Of a stretch of 64,000 bases of DNA, positions 45,602-55,376 are shown one piece after another (the stretch's first letter is position 1; each line of letters begins with the position of its first letter). Under the pieces are notes generated by a model. It had not been told where the DNA came from. It did not search any database and worked only from the letters and a program-made list of their open reading frames with translations. This DNA comes from Leuconostoc inhae (lineage in GTDB: Bacteria > Bacillota > Bacilli > Lactobacillales > Lactobacillaceae), in NCBI RefSeq assembly GCF_019656015.1, contig NZ_BPKW01000008.1, forward strand, positions 40,464 through 104,463, in the 5' to 3' direction. The position numbers and the translations under genes are program-made.

Positions 45602-46419
45602 AGTTGTATGATAAATTATTTGATGCTGAGCAATTTACATTGACCAATGGCAAAACAGTATCACAAAAATTCACACGTACACCGCTAATTATTTTGTTTT
45701 TGCTGATTGGTATTGCTGTGTCTGTGTGGGTAACTGGATTTAGCTTAACAATGCTAGTGACTAATATTGCTGGTTTTTGGCACATTTTTGGCAGTATGTT
45801 TCCACCTAAATTATCTTACTTCCTTCAAGTATGGCGTCCTTTATTAATGACAATTCAAATGTCATTTTTCGGTTCTTTTTTTGGTTCGTTACTAGCATTG
45901 CCATTTGCTGTGTTAGCTGCCAGCAATATTACAAATAACCGTGGCATAAACCTTGTTGTGCGTTTTATACTAACAGTTGTCCGTACAATACCAACACTAG
46001 TATCTGCGCTGATTGCAACCTATATCTTTGGATTAGGTACATTTGCTGGTACAGTAGCTATTTTCTTATTTAGTTTTTCATTTGTTGGCAAGCAATTATT
46101 TGAATATATTGAAACTGTTGACATGGGGGCCTATGAAGCCTTGACGGCAACTGGAGCTAACGCGCCACGTGCATTTGTGACAACTGTTTTCCCACAAATT
46201 TTACCAACTTATTTATCAACAGCGTTATTTGCATTCGAAGGAAATGTGCGTTATGCAGCCATTCTTGGATATGTTGGTGCTGGTGGTATTGGTATGATTT
46301 TGAATGAAAAAATTGGTTGGCGGGAATTTCAAAGTGTCGGTATGATTTTGCTATCAATCTTTGTTGCTGTCGTCATTATTGAAACAGTCAGTCAACAATT
46401 ACGAAAGCATTTGAGTTAG
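45598..46419 (+). CDS. phnE: phosphonate-type ABC transporter permease 1
   Basis: 273 residues, about six helices. FILTVVRTIPTLVSALI and the EAA-like loop DMGAYEALTATGANAPRAFVTTVFPQ are typical of PhnE. The ATG overlaps the phnC stop (ATGA). Confidence 0.92.
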   Translation: MKLYDKLFDAEQFTLTNGKTVSQKFTRTPLIILFLLIGIAVSVWVTGFSLTMLVTNIAGFWHIFGSMFPPKLSYFLQVWRPLLMTIQMSFFGSFFGSLLALPFAVLAASNITNNRGINLVVRFILTVVRTIPTLVSALIATYIFGLGTFAGTVAIFLFSFSFVGKQLFEYIETVDMGAYEALTATGANAPRAFVTTVFPQILPTYLSTALFAFEGNVRYAAILGYVGAGGIGMILNEKIGWREFQSVGMILLSIFVAVVIIETVSQQLRKHLS

Positions 46420-46431
46420 GGGGAGAACAAT

Positions 46432-47241
46432 ATGAATAAAAAATTAGAAGCAGTTCTCAGTAAAGAGCCTAGTCGTCGCGTGCAGTATAGCATTACTGGT
46501 GCGATACTTTTGATACTTTTAGTAGCCTCTTCACCGGCATTAGGCGGAGCTAATATGACGTCTAAAGGTTTTGAAATTGGTTGGAATATTTTAACTGGTA
46601 TTTTTACACCTGACACAAGTTTATTGTTTGGCCTTGGTGATAGCGGTGTTGCGTACTTGATATTGCAAACAATTGCCATTGCATTTTTAGGAACGTTGGT
46701 TGGTGCAGTTATTGCGGTTCCTCTGTCATTTATATCAGCTACAAATATTGTGCCGCGACCAGTTGTATTAGTGACACGTTTTATCATTATGGCAATTCGT
46801 ACAGTGCCTTCATTGGTATATGGCTTAATGTTTATCAGAGTAACTGGTCCTGGGCCTTTTGCTGGGGTGATGACGTTAGCCATTGTATCCATTGGCATGA
46901 TTTCAAAATTGTTTATTGAAACAATTGAGGATTTGGATACAGGCATTCTAGAATCTTTAGATGCTTTTGGATCAACACTATTTCAAAAAATAAGATATGG
47001 TATTTTACCGCAATTAGGATCAGATTTCATATCGATTTTAGTTTATCGTTTTGATATGAACTTACGTGAAGCAACCATTTTGGGACTGGTTGGTGCTGGT
47101 GGTATTGGGGCACCAATGATCTTTGCTCTAAGTGCCTATCATTGGCATCAAGTTGGTGCGATACTCATTGGTTTGTTTTTGCTAGTTTTTATTGTTGAAA
47201 TTTTATCAGATAAGTTGCGTCAAAAGATTTTACATGGCTAA
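46432..47241 (+). CDS. phnE: phosphonate-type ABC transporter permease 2
   Basis: 269 residues, same family as permease 1 (FIIMAIRTVPSLVYGLMF, LDTGILESLDAFGSTLFQKIRYGILPQ, LGLVGAGGIG). The pair forms a heterodimeric channel. GGGGGAG precedes the ATG. Confidence 0.92.
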   Translation: MNKKLEAVLSKEPSRRVQYSITGAILLILLVASSPALGGANMTSKGFEIGWNILTGIFTPDTSLLFGLGDSGVAYLILQTIAIAFLGTLVGAVIAVPLSFISATNIVPRPVVLVTRFIIMAIRTVPSLVYGLMFIRVTGPGPFAGVMTLAIVSIGMISKLFIETIEDLDTGILESLDAFGSTLFQKIRYGILPQLGSDFISILVYRFDMNLREATILGLVGAGGIGAPMIFALSAYHWHQVGAILIGLFLLVFIVEILSDKLRQKILHG

Positions 47242-47255
47242 CAGTATATAGGAAT

Positions 47256-47280
47256 GGACGACTATTGTCGTTCTTTTTTT
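47256..47280 (+). terminator. hairpin between permease 2 and the phosphoesterase
   Basis: GGACGAC/GTCGTTC stem, loop TATT, then T7. The next gene's ribosome site follows directly, so it may attenuate rather than stop. Confidence 0.75.
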
Positions 47281-47290
47281 GGAGAAAAAT

Positions 47291-48796
47291 ATGAAACAGT
47301 TTAAAATTTACTATACGTCTGATGTACATGGTTATTTATTGGCAACAGATTATATAAATAATGGGAAGCAACCACTTGGATTGAGTAATGTGGCAGCTAA
47401 CTATAAGAAAGATGGTAATACAATTATTATTGATGGTGGTGATATGTATCAAGGATCACCAATGATACAGTACTTACAAAAAAACGATGATATAGATGCT
47501 GTTACCGTTGCTATGAATTTGGCAAAATATGATTACGTTACACTTGGAAATCATGATTTTAATTTTGGTTATGATAGCTTACAAAAACATTTGGCGCAAT
47601 TAGATGCAACAGTCATTGCCGAAAATGTCGTTGATATGGGTGGCAACACGATATATCCTGCTCAAGTTAAAGTATTAGAAAATGGGACTAAAGTAGGGTT
47701 AATAGGATTGGTGACAGACTATATAAATGTTTGGGAAAAGCCAGAACATTTGACAGGAATAATGATTGAATCACCGCTCATTAAGGCCGCACAGACAATA
47801 GCCAAATTACGTCAAGAAGTGGATGTTATGATTGGTGTTTACCATGGCGGATATGAACGAGATCTGGCTACGGGTAAAGTTGTGAGTGATACGACAGAAA
47901 ATATTGCGTGGCAATTGACGAAGGAACTTGATTTAGACGTCTTATTAACTGGACATCAACATGGTAACGTATCACCACGTGTTATTAATGATGTCTTAAC
48001 TTTACAAATGCCGAATCAGGCAAAGATGTATGCCGAGGTTGATGGTATTAAGATCAATGATCAGTGGCAAATAAATGCTGAGACAAAGCCAGCCGGTGTC
48101 GTTAGCCAAGACAATATCGTAGCTGCATTGAAACCCTTACAGGCCCAAGTAGAAACTTGGTTAGACCAACCTATCGCACAACTAGATAACAGCATTCCAG
48201 CACAAAGGCCGTTATATTTAGCACAATATGGGAATCAAATTTTAGCTTGGATTGCTAGTGTACAGTTACAAGCGTCGCAATCAGATATAACTTTAGTGAG
48301 TTTAAATAACAATCCATCAAATTTACCGAAGGACTTAACATTACGAAATATTTTGCAGAATTACCCATTTGACAATACATTGGTAACCAAACGTGTCAGT
48401 GGACATGATTTACGGTTAAGTTTAGAGCATACTGCGCAATATTTTGTCTTAAAAGATGGCCAACTAGCTGTTAATTCTGAGTGGTTAGTACCAAAAGTGG
48501 AACATTATAATTACGATCTTGCTTTCGGAATTACGTATGAATTCGATATTACGCGTCCCGTGAATCAACGAGTTACAAAGTTACAGTACCATGATGTTAA
48601 TATAGAAGATAAAGATGAATTTACGATTTCGATGAACAATTATCGGGCAGTGGGTGGCGGAAATTATAAAGAATATGCACAATCAAAAACAATTTTAGCA
48701 GGAGATCAGTCAATACAAGATATGTTAGTAACCTTTTTTAAGACAAATAATCACTTGTCTAATTCGCCCAAATTGCAATTACAAGTTAAATTATAA
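47291..48796 (+). CDS. cytoplasmic 5'-nucleotidase / cyclic-nucleotide phosphodiesterase family protein
   Basis: 501 residues. The metallophosphatase domain has YYTSDVHGYL, IIDGGDMYQGSP, VTLGNHDFNFG, VYHGGYERD and LLTGHQHGN, the five metal-binding blocks. The C-terminal 5'-nucleotidase domain ends with MNNYRAVGGGNYKEY. No signal peptide, so unlike classic UshA it acts inside the cell. Its place right after the phosphonate-type importer suggests it handles the imported phosphorus compound. GGAG sets the ATG at 47291. Confidence 0.9.
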   Translation: MKQFKIYYTSDVHGYLLATDYINNGKQPLGLSNVAANYKKDGNTIIIDGGDMYQGSPMIQYLQKNDDIDAVTVAMNLAKYDYVTLGNHDFNFGYDSLQKHLAQLDATVIAENVVDMGGNTIYPAQVKVLENGTKVGLIGLVTDYINVWEKPEHLTGIMIESPLIKAAQTIAKLRQEVDVMIGVYHGGYERDLATGKVVSDTTENIAWQLTKELDLDVLLTGHQHGNVSPRVINDVLTLQMPNQAKMYAEVDGIKINDQWQINAETKPAGVVSQDNIVAALKPLQAQVETWLDQPIAQLDNSIPAQRPLYLAQYGNQILAWIASVQLQASQSDITLVSLNNNPSNLPKDLTLRNILQNYPFDNTLVTKRVSGHDLRLSLEHTAQYFVLKDGQLAVNSEWLVPKVEHYNYDLAFGITYEFDITRPVNQRVTKLQYHDVNIEDKDEFTISMNNYRAVGGGNYKEYAQSKTILAGDQSIQDMLVTFFKTNNHLSNSPKLQLQVKL

Positions 48797-48941
48797 ACAA
48801 ATATATAAAAAATGTTTATTAAATAACAGACCGTAATAGAACTGACATCGTCTCGATGTTTCGTTATTATATTCAAAGCATAAACTTATCTACATACAGA
48901 AAGACAACAGAACTTAAATCAATCTATGAGGTAGAAAATAC

Positions 48942-49559
48942 ATGTTTAGTTTTACAAAGTCATTAACTATTGCCGCTGGTGTTGCTGGTGCATTCGCATT
49001 CGGTGCATCAAATGTTAACGCTGATACAACAGATGGATCACAAAACACATCAGCAGATTATGTCGTTAAGTCAGGCGACACGTTGAATAAAATCTCTAAA
49101 GAATTTAATGTCGCTGTGGCACAAATTGCAGCTAATAATAACATTAGCAACATTGATGTTATCGTAGTTGGTCAACATTTAACTTTCGCTGAAAAGACAT
49201 CAGTATCAGCACAAGTACAGCAACCAGCAACAACAGTTGTTTCACAAGTACAACAATCTACAACAACAGTGACAACACAAGTACAACAGCCTGCAGCACA
49301 ACCTGCAGCTGCAACATCAAATGTTTCGTCATCTGCTGCGTTAGATTCTTTGATTGCCCGTGAATCAAGTGGTAATGTTAACGCTACAAACGGTCAATAT
49401 TATGGCATTGGTCAATTATCACCTCAAGCCCGTGCAATGTATGGTGGTAACTCAACTGACTATAATGATCAATTGAACGCAATGAAGTCTTATATTAGCG
49501 CCCGTTATGGTACTGCTGAAAATGCTTGGGCACACTCACAAGCTACTGGTTGGTATTAA
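48942..49559 (+). CDS. secreted LysM protein with transglycosylase-like C-terminus (Apf-like)
   Basis: 205 residues. Signal peptide (cleavage probably after NVNA, residue 28), one LysM domain (YVVKSGDTLNKISKEFN...VGQHLTF) that binds peptidoglycan, a Gln/Thr/Val-rich linker with three QVQQ repeats, and a C-terminal domain ALDSLIARESSGNVNA-NGQYYGIGQLSPQARAMYGG like aggregation-promoting factors. The Glu in RESSG corresponds to the catalytic Glu of lytic transglycosylases. The encoded DNA is unusually repetitive in the linker. Confidence 0.9.
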   Translation: MFSFTKSLTIAAGVAGAFAFGASNVNADTTDGSQNTSADYVVKSGDTLNKISKEFNVAVAQIAANNNISNIDVIVVGQHLTFAEKTSVSAQVQQPATTVVSQVQQSTTTVTTQVQQPAAQPAAATSNVSSSAALDSLIARESSGNVNATNGQYYGIGQLSPQARAMYGGNSTDYNDQLNAMKSYISARYGTAENAWAHSQATGWY

Positions 49560-49593
49560 TTAGCAGGTTATTGCTAACTAGCATAATTTATAG

Positions 49594-49618
49594 AAAACGC
49601 TTTGGCGTTTTTTTTTTG
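49594..49618 (+). terminator. intrinsic terminator
   Basis: AAAACGC/GCGTTTT stem, 4-base loop, T-run of at least ten. Confidence 0.92.
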
Positions 49619-49737
49619 GAAAAATAATTAATTTTTAACAAATTTCTCCAGGCTTAACTCTTTTTCATGTTAAAATATGACTAAATGTTAACTGATCGGT
49701 GTCAGTAATACTTTTAATAGTTGGGGGAATCATAATT

Positions 49738-49767
49738 ATGGTGAATAAAGCGTACAGTATGCTATGA
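49738..49767 (+). CDS. 9-aa leader ORF coupled to the flippase gene
   Basis: The only good ribosome site (TTGGGGGA) lies before this ATG, not before the flippase. The frame reads MVNKAYSML and its TGA overlaps the flippase ATG (ATGA). It probably delivers ribosomes to the flippase start. Confidence 0.5.
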   Translation: MVNKAYSML

Positions 49768-51335
49768 AACAAGCTAATCAACCAAAAAACCAGCTAACCA
49801 ATGGCACAGCGTGGCTTGCGTTTGGTAACATTACTTCCAGAGTGCTGGGTGCACTGTATGTTATTCCATGGACACTAATGTTAGGCACATTGTCACTGCA
49901 AGCCAACACATTAATGGGGAAAGGGTATAACTTATATCAGTTTTTCTTGATGTTATCAACAGCTGGACTACCCTCAGCTGTTGCGAAACTGACAGCGCAA
50001 TTGCAGGGAGATGAAAAACAGAAATTTATTGGTAAAGCGACTGTCATTAGTTTATTTGCGGGTTTGTTATGTAGTCTACTACTTTGGTTCTTAGCGCCAT
50101 TTTTATCAGTAGGGGATCATAATGTTACACCTGTTTTACGGTCATTATCCTTTGCAGTGCTCATTTTTCCTTTTCTTTCAGTCTTGCGCGGACAATTGCA
50201 AGGTGAACTTAAAATGGCAGATATCGCTAAGTCAGATATTATTGAACAATTTGTCCGAGTAGCTTATATGTTGTCCTCTGCATATTTTATTTTAAACATT
50301 CAACATGGCAGTTGGGTGACAGTCGTTGTTCATTCAACTTTTGCTGCCTCCTTAGGCGCATGGGTAGCGACTATTTTTTTGCTTTTTCGCATTTATCATA
50401 CTAGTAAAAGCATGCAGTGGTCGCAACCAATAACTCAAGCATCGATTAATCAAGACAAGCAAGACATTAATTTGTGGCACATACTTATTCAAGCATTGCC
50501 ATTTGTTCTTATCGGAGGATTCTTGTCAGCCTATCAATGGATTGATCAATTTAGTTTTCATCCTTTGATGGCAACATTTTATGCCAAGTTATCTAGTGAG
50601 AATATTGAAACAATATTTGGTATATTTAATTTCAATACTAATAAATTAATTATGATTATCGTTTCGCTATCTGTATCTATCGCTTCTACTGTTTTACCAC
50701 TTGTGACTAAACATCGTTTTGATTCACAGATTTTGAAAAAATTTGTTAGTCAGGCCTACTTATTATTTTGTTTAATCACGTTGCCAGCATGTGTCACACT
50801 GTATACGCTAGCTAAGCCCATTTATATTTTGTTCTATGGTAATTATGCGCAACCGCAGCAATATATACCAATGGTTCAAATTTCAGCGCCTATAGCTTTG
50901 CTTATGGGATTGACCACAGTCCTTGCTATGATATTACAGGGACTTAGTAAGACACGCATTGCTTTGAGAGCAATTGCTATTGGTATGCTTGTTAAAATAG
51001 GCGTTCAACCAATCATGATTTATCTGACTGGGACGATTGGTGCGTTATTATCTACCTTAATCTCAATGACTGTCATCACAATATTGATGAGTATTTATGT
51101 TATTAGACGATTCCACCTTTTATCATATTTTGATACGCAAAAATTAAACGTGATATATATAAGTACGTTATTATTGTTAGTTGTTTTTTCACTCATTAGT
51201 CGTTGGGAAGCGCAATTCATATCCCCTACCAGAATTAATTCTTTTATTTTTCTTGTTGTAGTCGGCAGTATTTTTGGTAGTGTCTTACTAGTTGTGTATA
51301 AAAAATTTGGTATTCTAGAGACAATAAAAAAATAA
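49764..51335 (+). CDS. MOP-superfamily lipid flippase / polysaccharide exporter (MurJ/YtgP-like)
   Basis: 523 residues with about 14 membrane helices. N-terminal GTAWLAFGNITSRVLGALYVIPW and STAGLPSAVAKL are typical of the SpoVB/YtgP branch that includes B. subtilis MurJ. It may flip lipid II or another undecaprenyl-linked precursor. The exact cargo is unproven. Confidence 0.85.
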   Translation: MKQANQPKNQLTNGTAWLAFGNITSRVLGALYVIPWTLMLGTLSLQANTLMGKGYNLYQFFLMLSTAGLPSAVAKLTAQLQGDEKQKFIGKATVISLFAGLLCSLLLWFLAPFLSVGDHNVTPVLRSLSFAVLIFPFLSVLRGQLQGELKMADIAKSDIIEQFVRVAYMLSSAYFILNIQHGSWVTVVVHSTFAASLGAWVATIFLLFRIYHTSKSMQWSQPITQASINQDKQDINLWHILIQALPFVLIGGFLSAYQWIDQFSFHPLMATFYAKLSSENIETIFGIFNFNTNKLIMIIVSLSVSIASTVLPLVTKHRFDSQILKKFVSQAYLLFCLITLPACVTLYTLAKPIYILFYGNYAQPQQYIPMVQISAPIALLMGLTTVLAMILQGLSKTRIALRAIAIGMLVKIGVQPIMIYLTGTIGALLSTLISMTVITILMSIYVIRRFHLLSYFDTQKLNVIYISTLLLLVVFSLISRWEAQFISPTRINSFIFLVVVGSIFGSVLLVVYKKFGILETIKK

Positions 51336-51453
51336 ATAAATGGACTAGCAATAATCGGAAAAGCGACCATTTTCTGATCAGGGTTAAATTGAGAACATTA
51401 ATTTTCTTGTACGTAAACTCGCCTAAAAACAGTTTTTTTTGTATAATAAAACT

Positions 51454-52695
51454 ATGCAAATTAATTATGATTTTTTAGACAAATATACTTTTAAAAGTAA
51501 AGATATCACGTTAGCTAATCATGTTATCATGGCGCCTACCACACTGAAAGCTTCTTTGTCAGATGGCAGCGTGAGTGATAATGAATTAAACTATTATCGT
51601 CTTCGTGCTCAAGGGCCGGCGATGATTATCACTGAAGCAGCTTACGTCAATGATCTTGGACGTGGTTGGGAAGGGGGGATTTCGGCCGCTGATGATGATA
51701 AAATCCCCGGTTTAAGGCGTTTAGCCCGCACAATACAATCAGGTGGCGCTAAAGCTATCCTGCAAATTTTTGCTGCCGGTCGACAAACCACAACGACTAT
51801 TTTACGTGGACAACAACCTGTGTCTGCTTCATCACAGGCTTATCCACATGGTGATCATGAAATGCCACGTGCCTTGACCCACAGTGAAATTTCTCAAACA
51901 ATTTCAGATTTTGCTCAAGCCACAAAACGAGCAATTTTGGCAGGATTTGATGGCGTAGAATTACATGGTGCTAATCTTTACCTCATGCAGCAATTTTTTT
52001 CGTCAGATAGTAATAGGCGTGATGATATATGGGGTGGCACAGCTGAAAAAAGGCAACGTTTTGGTTTAGCTATAACGGCTAAAGTGGCACAGACAATTGA
52101 AAAATATGCTGATAAACCATTTTTGTTAGGTTATCGTCAATCACCTGAAGAGCCAATGACACCAGGCATCACACTTGATCAGTCACTTACATTTGCTGAA
52201 AAACTAACGGCACTATCTGTTGATTATCTTCATTTGTCATTAAATAATGCGTTTCAAACACCTTTCCGTGATAAAACAGACACTAAAAAAGTGATTGATT
52301 ATTACCGAGCAATTTTACCACCAGATTATCCGTTAATCATAGCAGGACTGCTCAAAAAGCCAGAGCAAGTGGAAGCATTATTAGATGTTGGTGGTGAGGG
52401 GACTTTTGCTGCATTGGGACGTGAGTTGATTGTCGAACCAAATTGGGTAGCAAAAGTTAAAAATAATGATGAAACAGCCATTCGTTATGCGTTATCACCA
52501 TCAGATTTTGAATTACTTGCTGTGCCTAAAACGTTAGAAAATTGGTTATTAACACGCTTTAGGAATGGTTTACCAATTACGACAGATTCTGAGTTTAATC
52601 CTAAACAACCCTGGCAATACTACAAACATGTTATGATTAAAGCAGCTAAACCAATTGATCCAACACAATTAATGACATTAAAAAAGCGGCCATAG
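51454..52695 (+). CDS. NADH:flavin oxidoreductase, old yellow enzyme family
   Basis: 413 residues, FMN-binding TIM barrel: NHVIMAPTTLKAS, AMIITEAAYVN, ILQIFAAGRQT, the substrate-binding His/Asn in VELHGANLYLMQQFFSSDSNRR, and FAALGRELIVEPNW. It reduces activated double bonds; the physiological substrate is unknown. TATAAT at 51442-51447 ends 6 bases before the ATG at 51454, and no ribosome site exists, so the mRNA may be leaderless. Confidence 0.9.
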   Translation: MQINYDFLDKYTFKSKDITLANHVIMAPTTLKASLSDGSVSDNELNYYRLRAQGPAMIITEAAYVNDLGRGWEGGISAADDDKIPGLRRLARTIQSGGAKAILQIFAAGRQTTTTILRGQQPVSASSQAYPHGDHEMPRALTHSEISQTISDFAQATKRAILAGFDGVELHGANLYLMQQFFSSDSNRRDDIWGGTAEKRQRFGLAITAKVAQTIEKYADKPFLLGYRQSPEEPMTPGITLDQSLTFAEKLTALSVDYLHLSLNNAFQTPFRDKTDTKKVIDYYRAILPPDYPLIIAGLLKKPEQVEALLDVGGEGTFAALGRELIVEPNWVAKVKNNDETAIRYALSPSDFELLAVPKTLENWLLTRFRNGLPITTDSEFNPKQPWQYYKHVMIKAAKPIDPTQLMTLKKRP

Positions 52696-52748
52696 TGATC
52701 GATTGACGTCGTATTTAGCAAAATATAACAACAATATACAAAAAGGTG

Positions 52749-52777
52749 TTGACGATTAAATTAATTCTTGATATACT
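52749..52777 (+). promoter_or_regulatory. tRNA-Glu promoter
   Basis: TTGACG (52749-52754), 17 bases, TATACT (52772-52777). The following AATATAGTTGTCT (52778-52790) recurs after the last promoter of the window. Confidence 0.9.
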
Positions 52778-52816
52778 AATATAGTTGTCTGATAGATATT
52801 AGACATCACTGACCAT

Positions 52817-52888
52817 GGCTCGTTGGTCAAGCGGCTAAGACGCTGCCCTTTCACGGCGGAATCGAGAGTTCGATTCTCTCACGAGCTA
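52817..52888 (+). tRNA. tRNA-Glu (anticodon UUC)
   Basis: Cloverleaf: acceptor GGCTCGT/ACGAGCT, anticodon stem CTGCC/GGCGG with loop CTTTCAC (TTC at 52850-52852), T-arm GAGAG-TTCGATT-CTCTC, discriminator A. CCA not encoded. Confidence 0.97.
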
Positions 52889-52893
52889 TATCA

Positions 52894-52919
52894 AGTCGCA
52901 ACTTCGGTTGCGGCTTTTT
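52894..52919 (+). terminator. terminator of tRNA-Glu
   Basis: AGTCGCAAC/GTTGCGGCT stem with a TTCG tetraloop and T5. Confidence 0.93.
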
Positions 52920-52943
52920 ATGTGCAGTTGTGATGGCAATTTT

Positions 52944-52972
52944 TTGTGTTTTACCACCAAAAAGCGTATAAT
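52944..52972 (+). promoter_or_regulatory. helD promoter
   Basis: TTGTGT (52944-52949), 17 bases, TATAAT (52967-52972). It places the mRNA start near 52979, which rules out the longer upstream frame of the next gene. Confidence 0.8.
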
Positions 52973-53006
52973 TAAAGCACTGAATTTGAAGAGAGTGAGA
53001 CTCATT

Positions 53007-55376
53007 TTGGACAATAAAATTAAAACCGATGAAACACAATATCTCAATAAAACACTATCTGCGATGGAAAAATCATTGCAAACGACAAAATCCAGCATTA
53101 AATCAACCAATAAAAGCATTGACTCAGTTGCGCGAAATTGGGGAGATGTCCGTTTAAAAACCGATACTTATTCTGGTATTGTGGAAACGGCTGCTTCGAT
53201 TCGTCAGCAACAGCAAATGTTATCTGAACGTGAAAATTCCAAAACACGTGCTGAACGTCGTTTTGCCACATTAACAAAACAAATTGATAAGCCTTACTTT
53301 GCTCGCATTGATTTTAGTGAATCGACTAACCAAAACCCAGAACAAGAAACAATTTACATCGGATTAGGGTCATTCAGCGATGACAATAACCGTTTTCTAG
53401 TTTATGATTGGCGTGCACCTGTTGCATCAATTTACTACGATGGTGGCATTGGAAATGTGTCTTATTTGACGCCCGATGGGTCGCAACAAGCCAATGTGAC
53501 ATTGAAACGTCAATTTCAAATCGAAGATGGTGTGATTGTAACATTGTTTGACACAGAAGAAGCCATTGGTGATGCAATGTTGATGAATGCGCTATCTGGT
53601 GAATCATCAACCAAAATGAAATCAATTGTCACAACGATTCAAAAAGAACAAAATAAAATTATTCGTAATACCGCTGCAGATTTGCTATTTGTTCAAGGTG
53701 CTGCTGGATCTGGTAAGACGGCAGCTGTGTTACAGCGCGTTGCTTATTTACTTTACCGTTATCGTGGCAAATTAACGTCTGGACAAGTCGTGTTATTTAG
53801 TCCAAATCAATTATTCAATGATTATATTGATAATGTTTTGCCAGAACTCGGTGAACAAAATATGGTGCAAATGACATTTTATCAATACGCATCACGTCGA
53901 TTACCAAAAATTGACGTCGAAACTTTGCAGGCGCGATTTGAGCATGATGAAAAGGATACGACGATTAATCTGGCGAAAGGTAGTTTGGCCATGTTTGATG
54001 CTGTTACAGCTTATGCTGATCACTTGAATCATTCAGATATGAAAATTCGCAGTGTCATGTTTCATGGTGAACCATTAATCTCAAAAGAACGAATTGCTGA
54101 AATTTATTATCAATACAATGATAATTACAAATTAGGTCAAAGACTAGAGGCGACACGCGACACTTTGATGCGTATATTGAGCTCACAAGTGGGTCTAGAG
54201 GTACGTAAAGATTGGGTTGAATTGGCAATTGAAAATCTATCAAAGCAAGAATATGACGAGCTTGTTGGCGCTGGGAAAGTGCGTATAGGGGATGATGAAG
54301 AAACTGATGCTGCAGCACGTACACGGCAAGCACAACTTGGCGAAGGACCTAAGGAACGTGAGTTTGCAAGTGAAAAAGCAGAACGTCAATTTTTGTCTAG
54401 ACAAATTGTTACGCAATCATTAAGGCCATTGGCGCGTCAGATACGTCGCGCTAACTTTTTGAATATTAATGCACAATTTATTGATTTTCTAAGACAAGCA
54501 CATCACTATTTGGATTTAAAATCATTTAACATCGCTGAGTCTGATTGGTTTGCTCATGTTGAAACAGTTATTGCATCATTACGTGCTAAACAATTGTCCT
54601 TGACTGATACAACATTATATCTTTATTTATATGATTTAATTACTGGTAAACGTGGCGAACGTGATATCCGCTTCTTATTTATTGACGAAATTCAAGATTA
54701 CACACCGTTTCAATTAGCATTTTTAAAGTTTAGCTTTCCTAGAGCTAAATTTACTGTTTTAGGTGATTTAAATCAGGCTATTTTTACAAAAGATAATGCC
54801 ACAAATCTACAAGTAGATTTTTCATCGCTATTTGATAATGAACGGGTTGAAAGCGTTAAATTAACACAAACTTACCGCTCAACACAACAAATCACTGATT
54901 TCACCAAATATATTTTGCGTGGGGGTCAAGACATTGATGCCTTTAATCGTGACGGCCAAAAACCCATACTTTATACTGTATCAAATGAATCTGAGATGTT
55001 ATCAAAACTACGATTACAGATAGAGCAACACGCGTTAAATCAAGATACAACTGCAATCATTACAAAAACACGCGCGGATGCACAGGCACTTGCTACAGAA
55101 CTTGGCGATAAGAAAGTGACACTCATTCAATCAGAAAATCAACGATTAGCCAAGGGGATGATTATTGTCCCTTCCTATTTGGCTAAAGGTTTGGAGTTTG
55201 ATGCTGTCATTATTTGGCATGCTGATAACTCGCGTTATGGTAATGATTCGGAACGTCGCTTGTTGTACACGGTGGCAAGCCGAGCTATGCATACATTGAC
55301 ATTATTGGCTGAAAATAGTGGCTCTATTTTACTAGATACTGTGCCTAAAGATTTATATGAGGTCAATAATGGATGA
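53007..55376 (+). CDS. helD: RNA-polymerase-associated helicase HelD
   Basis: 789 residues. The N-terminal coiled-coil arm (KTLSAMEKSLQTTKSSIKSTNKSI) inserts into RNA polymerase in characterised HelD proteins. UvrD-like ATPase motifs follow: FVQGAAGSGKTAAVLQR, FLFIDEIQDYTPFQLAFL, LGDLNQAIF, LTQTYRSTQQI and the C-terminal AKGLEFDAVII...YTVASRAMHTL. It recycles stalled polymerase. It starts at TTG 53007; the in-frame region upstream is covered by the tRNA terminator and promoter. Confidence 0.9.
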   Translation: MDNKIKTDETQYLNKTLSAMEKSLQTTKSSIKSTNKSIDSVARNWGDVRLKTDTYSGIVETAASIRQQQQMLSERENSKTRAERRFATLTKQIDKPYFARIDFSESTNQNPEQETIYIGLGSFSDDNNRFLVYDWRAPVASIYYDGGIGNVSYLTPDGSQQANVTLKRQFQIEDGVIVTLFDTEEAIGDAMLMNALSGESSTKMKSIVTTIQKEQNKIIRNTAADLLFVQGAAGSGKTAAVLQRVAYLLYRYRGKLTSGQVVLFSPNQLFNDYIDNVLPELGEQNMVQMTFYQYASRRLPKIDVETLQARFEHDEKDTTINLAKGSLAMFDAVTAYADHLNHSDMKIRSVMFHGEPLISKERIAEIYYQYNDNYKLGQRLEATRDTLMRILSSQVGLEVRKDWVELAIENLSKQEYDELVGAGKVRIGDDEETDAAARTRQAQLGEGPKEREFASEKAERQFLSRQIVTQSLRPLARQIRRANFLNINAQFIDFLRQAHHYLDLKSFNIAESDWFAHVETVIASLRAKQLSLTDTTLYLYLYDLITGKRGERDIRFLFIDEIQDYTPFQLAFLKFSFPRAKFTVLGDLNQAIFTKDNATNLQVDFSSLFDNERVESVKLTQTYRSTQQITDFTKYILRGGQDIDAFNRDGQKPILYTVSNESEMLSKLRLQIEQHALNQDTTAIITKTRADAQALATELGDKKVTLIQSENQRLAKGMIIVPSYLAKGLEFDAVIIWHADNSRYGNDSERRLLYTVASRAMHTLTLLAENSGSILLDTVPKDLYEVNNG

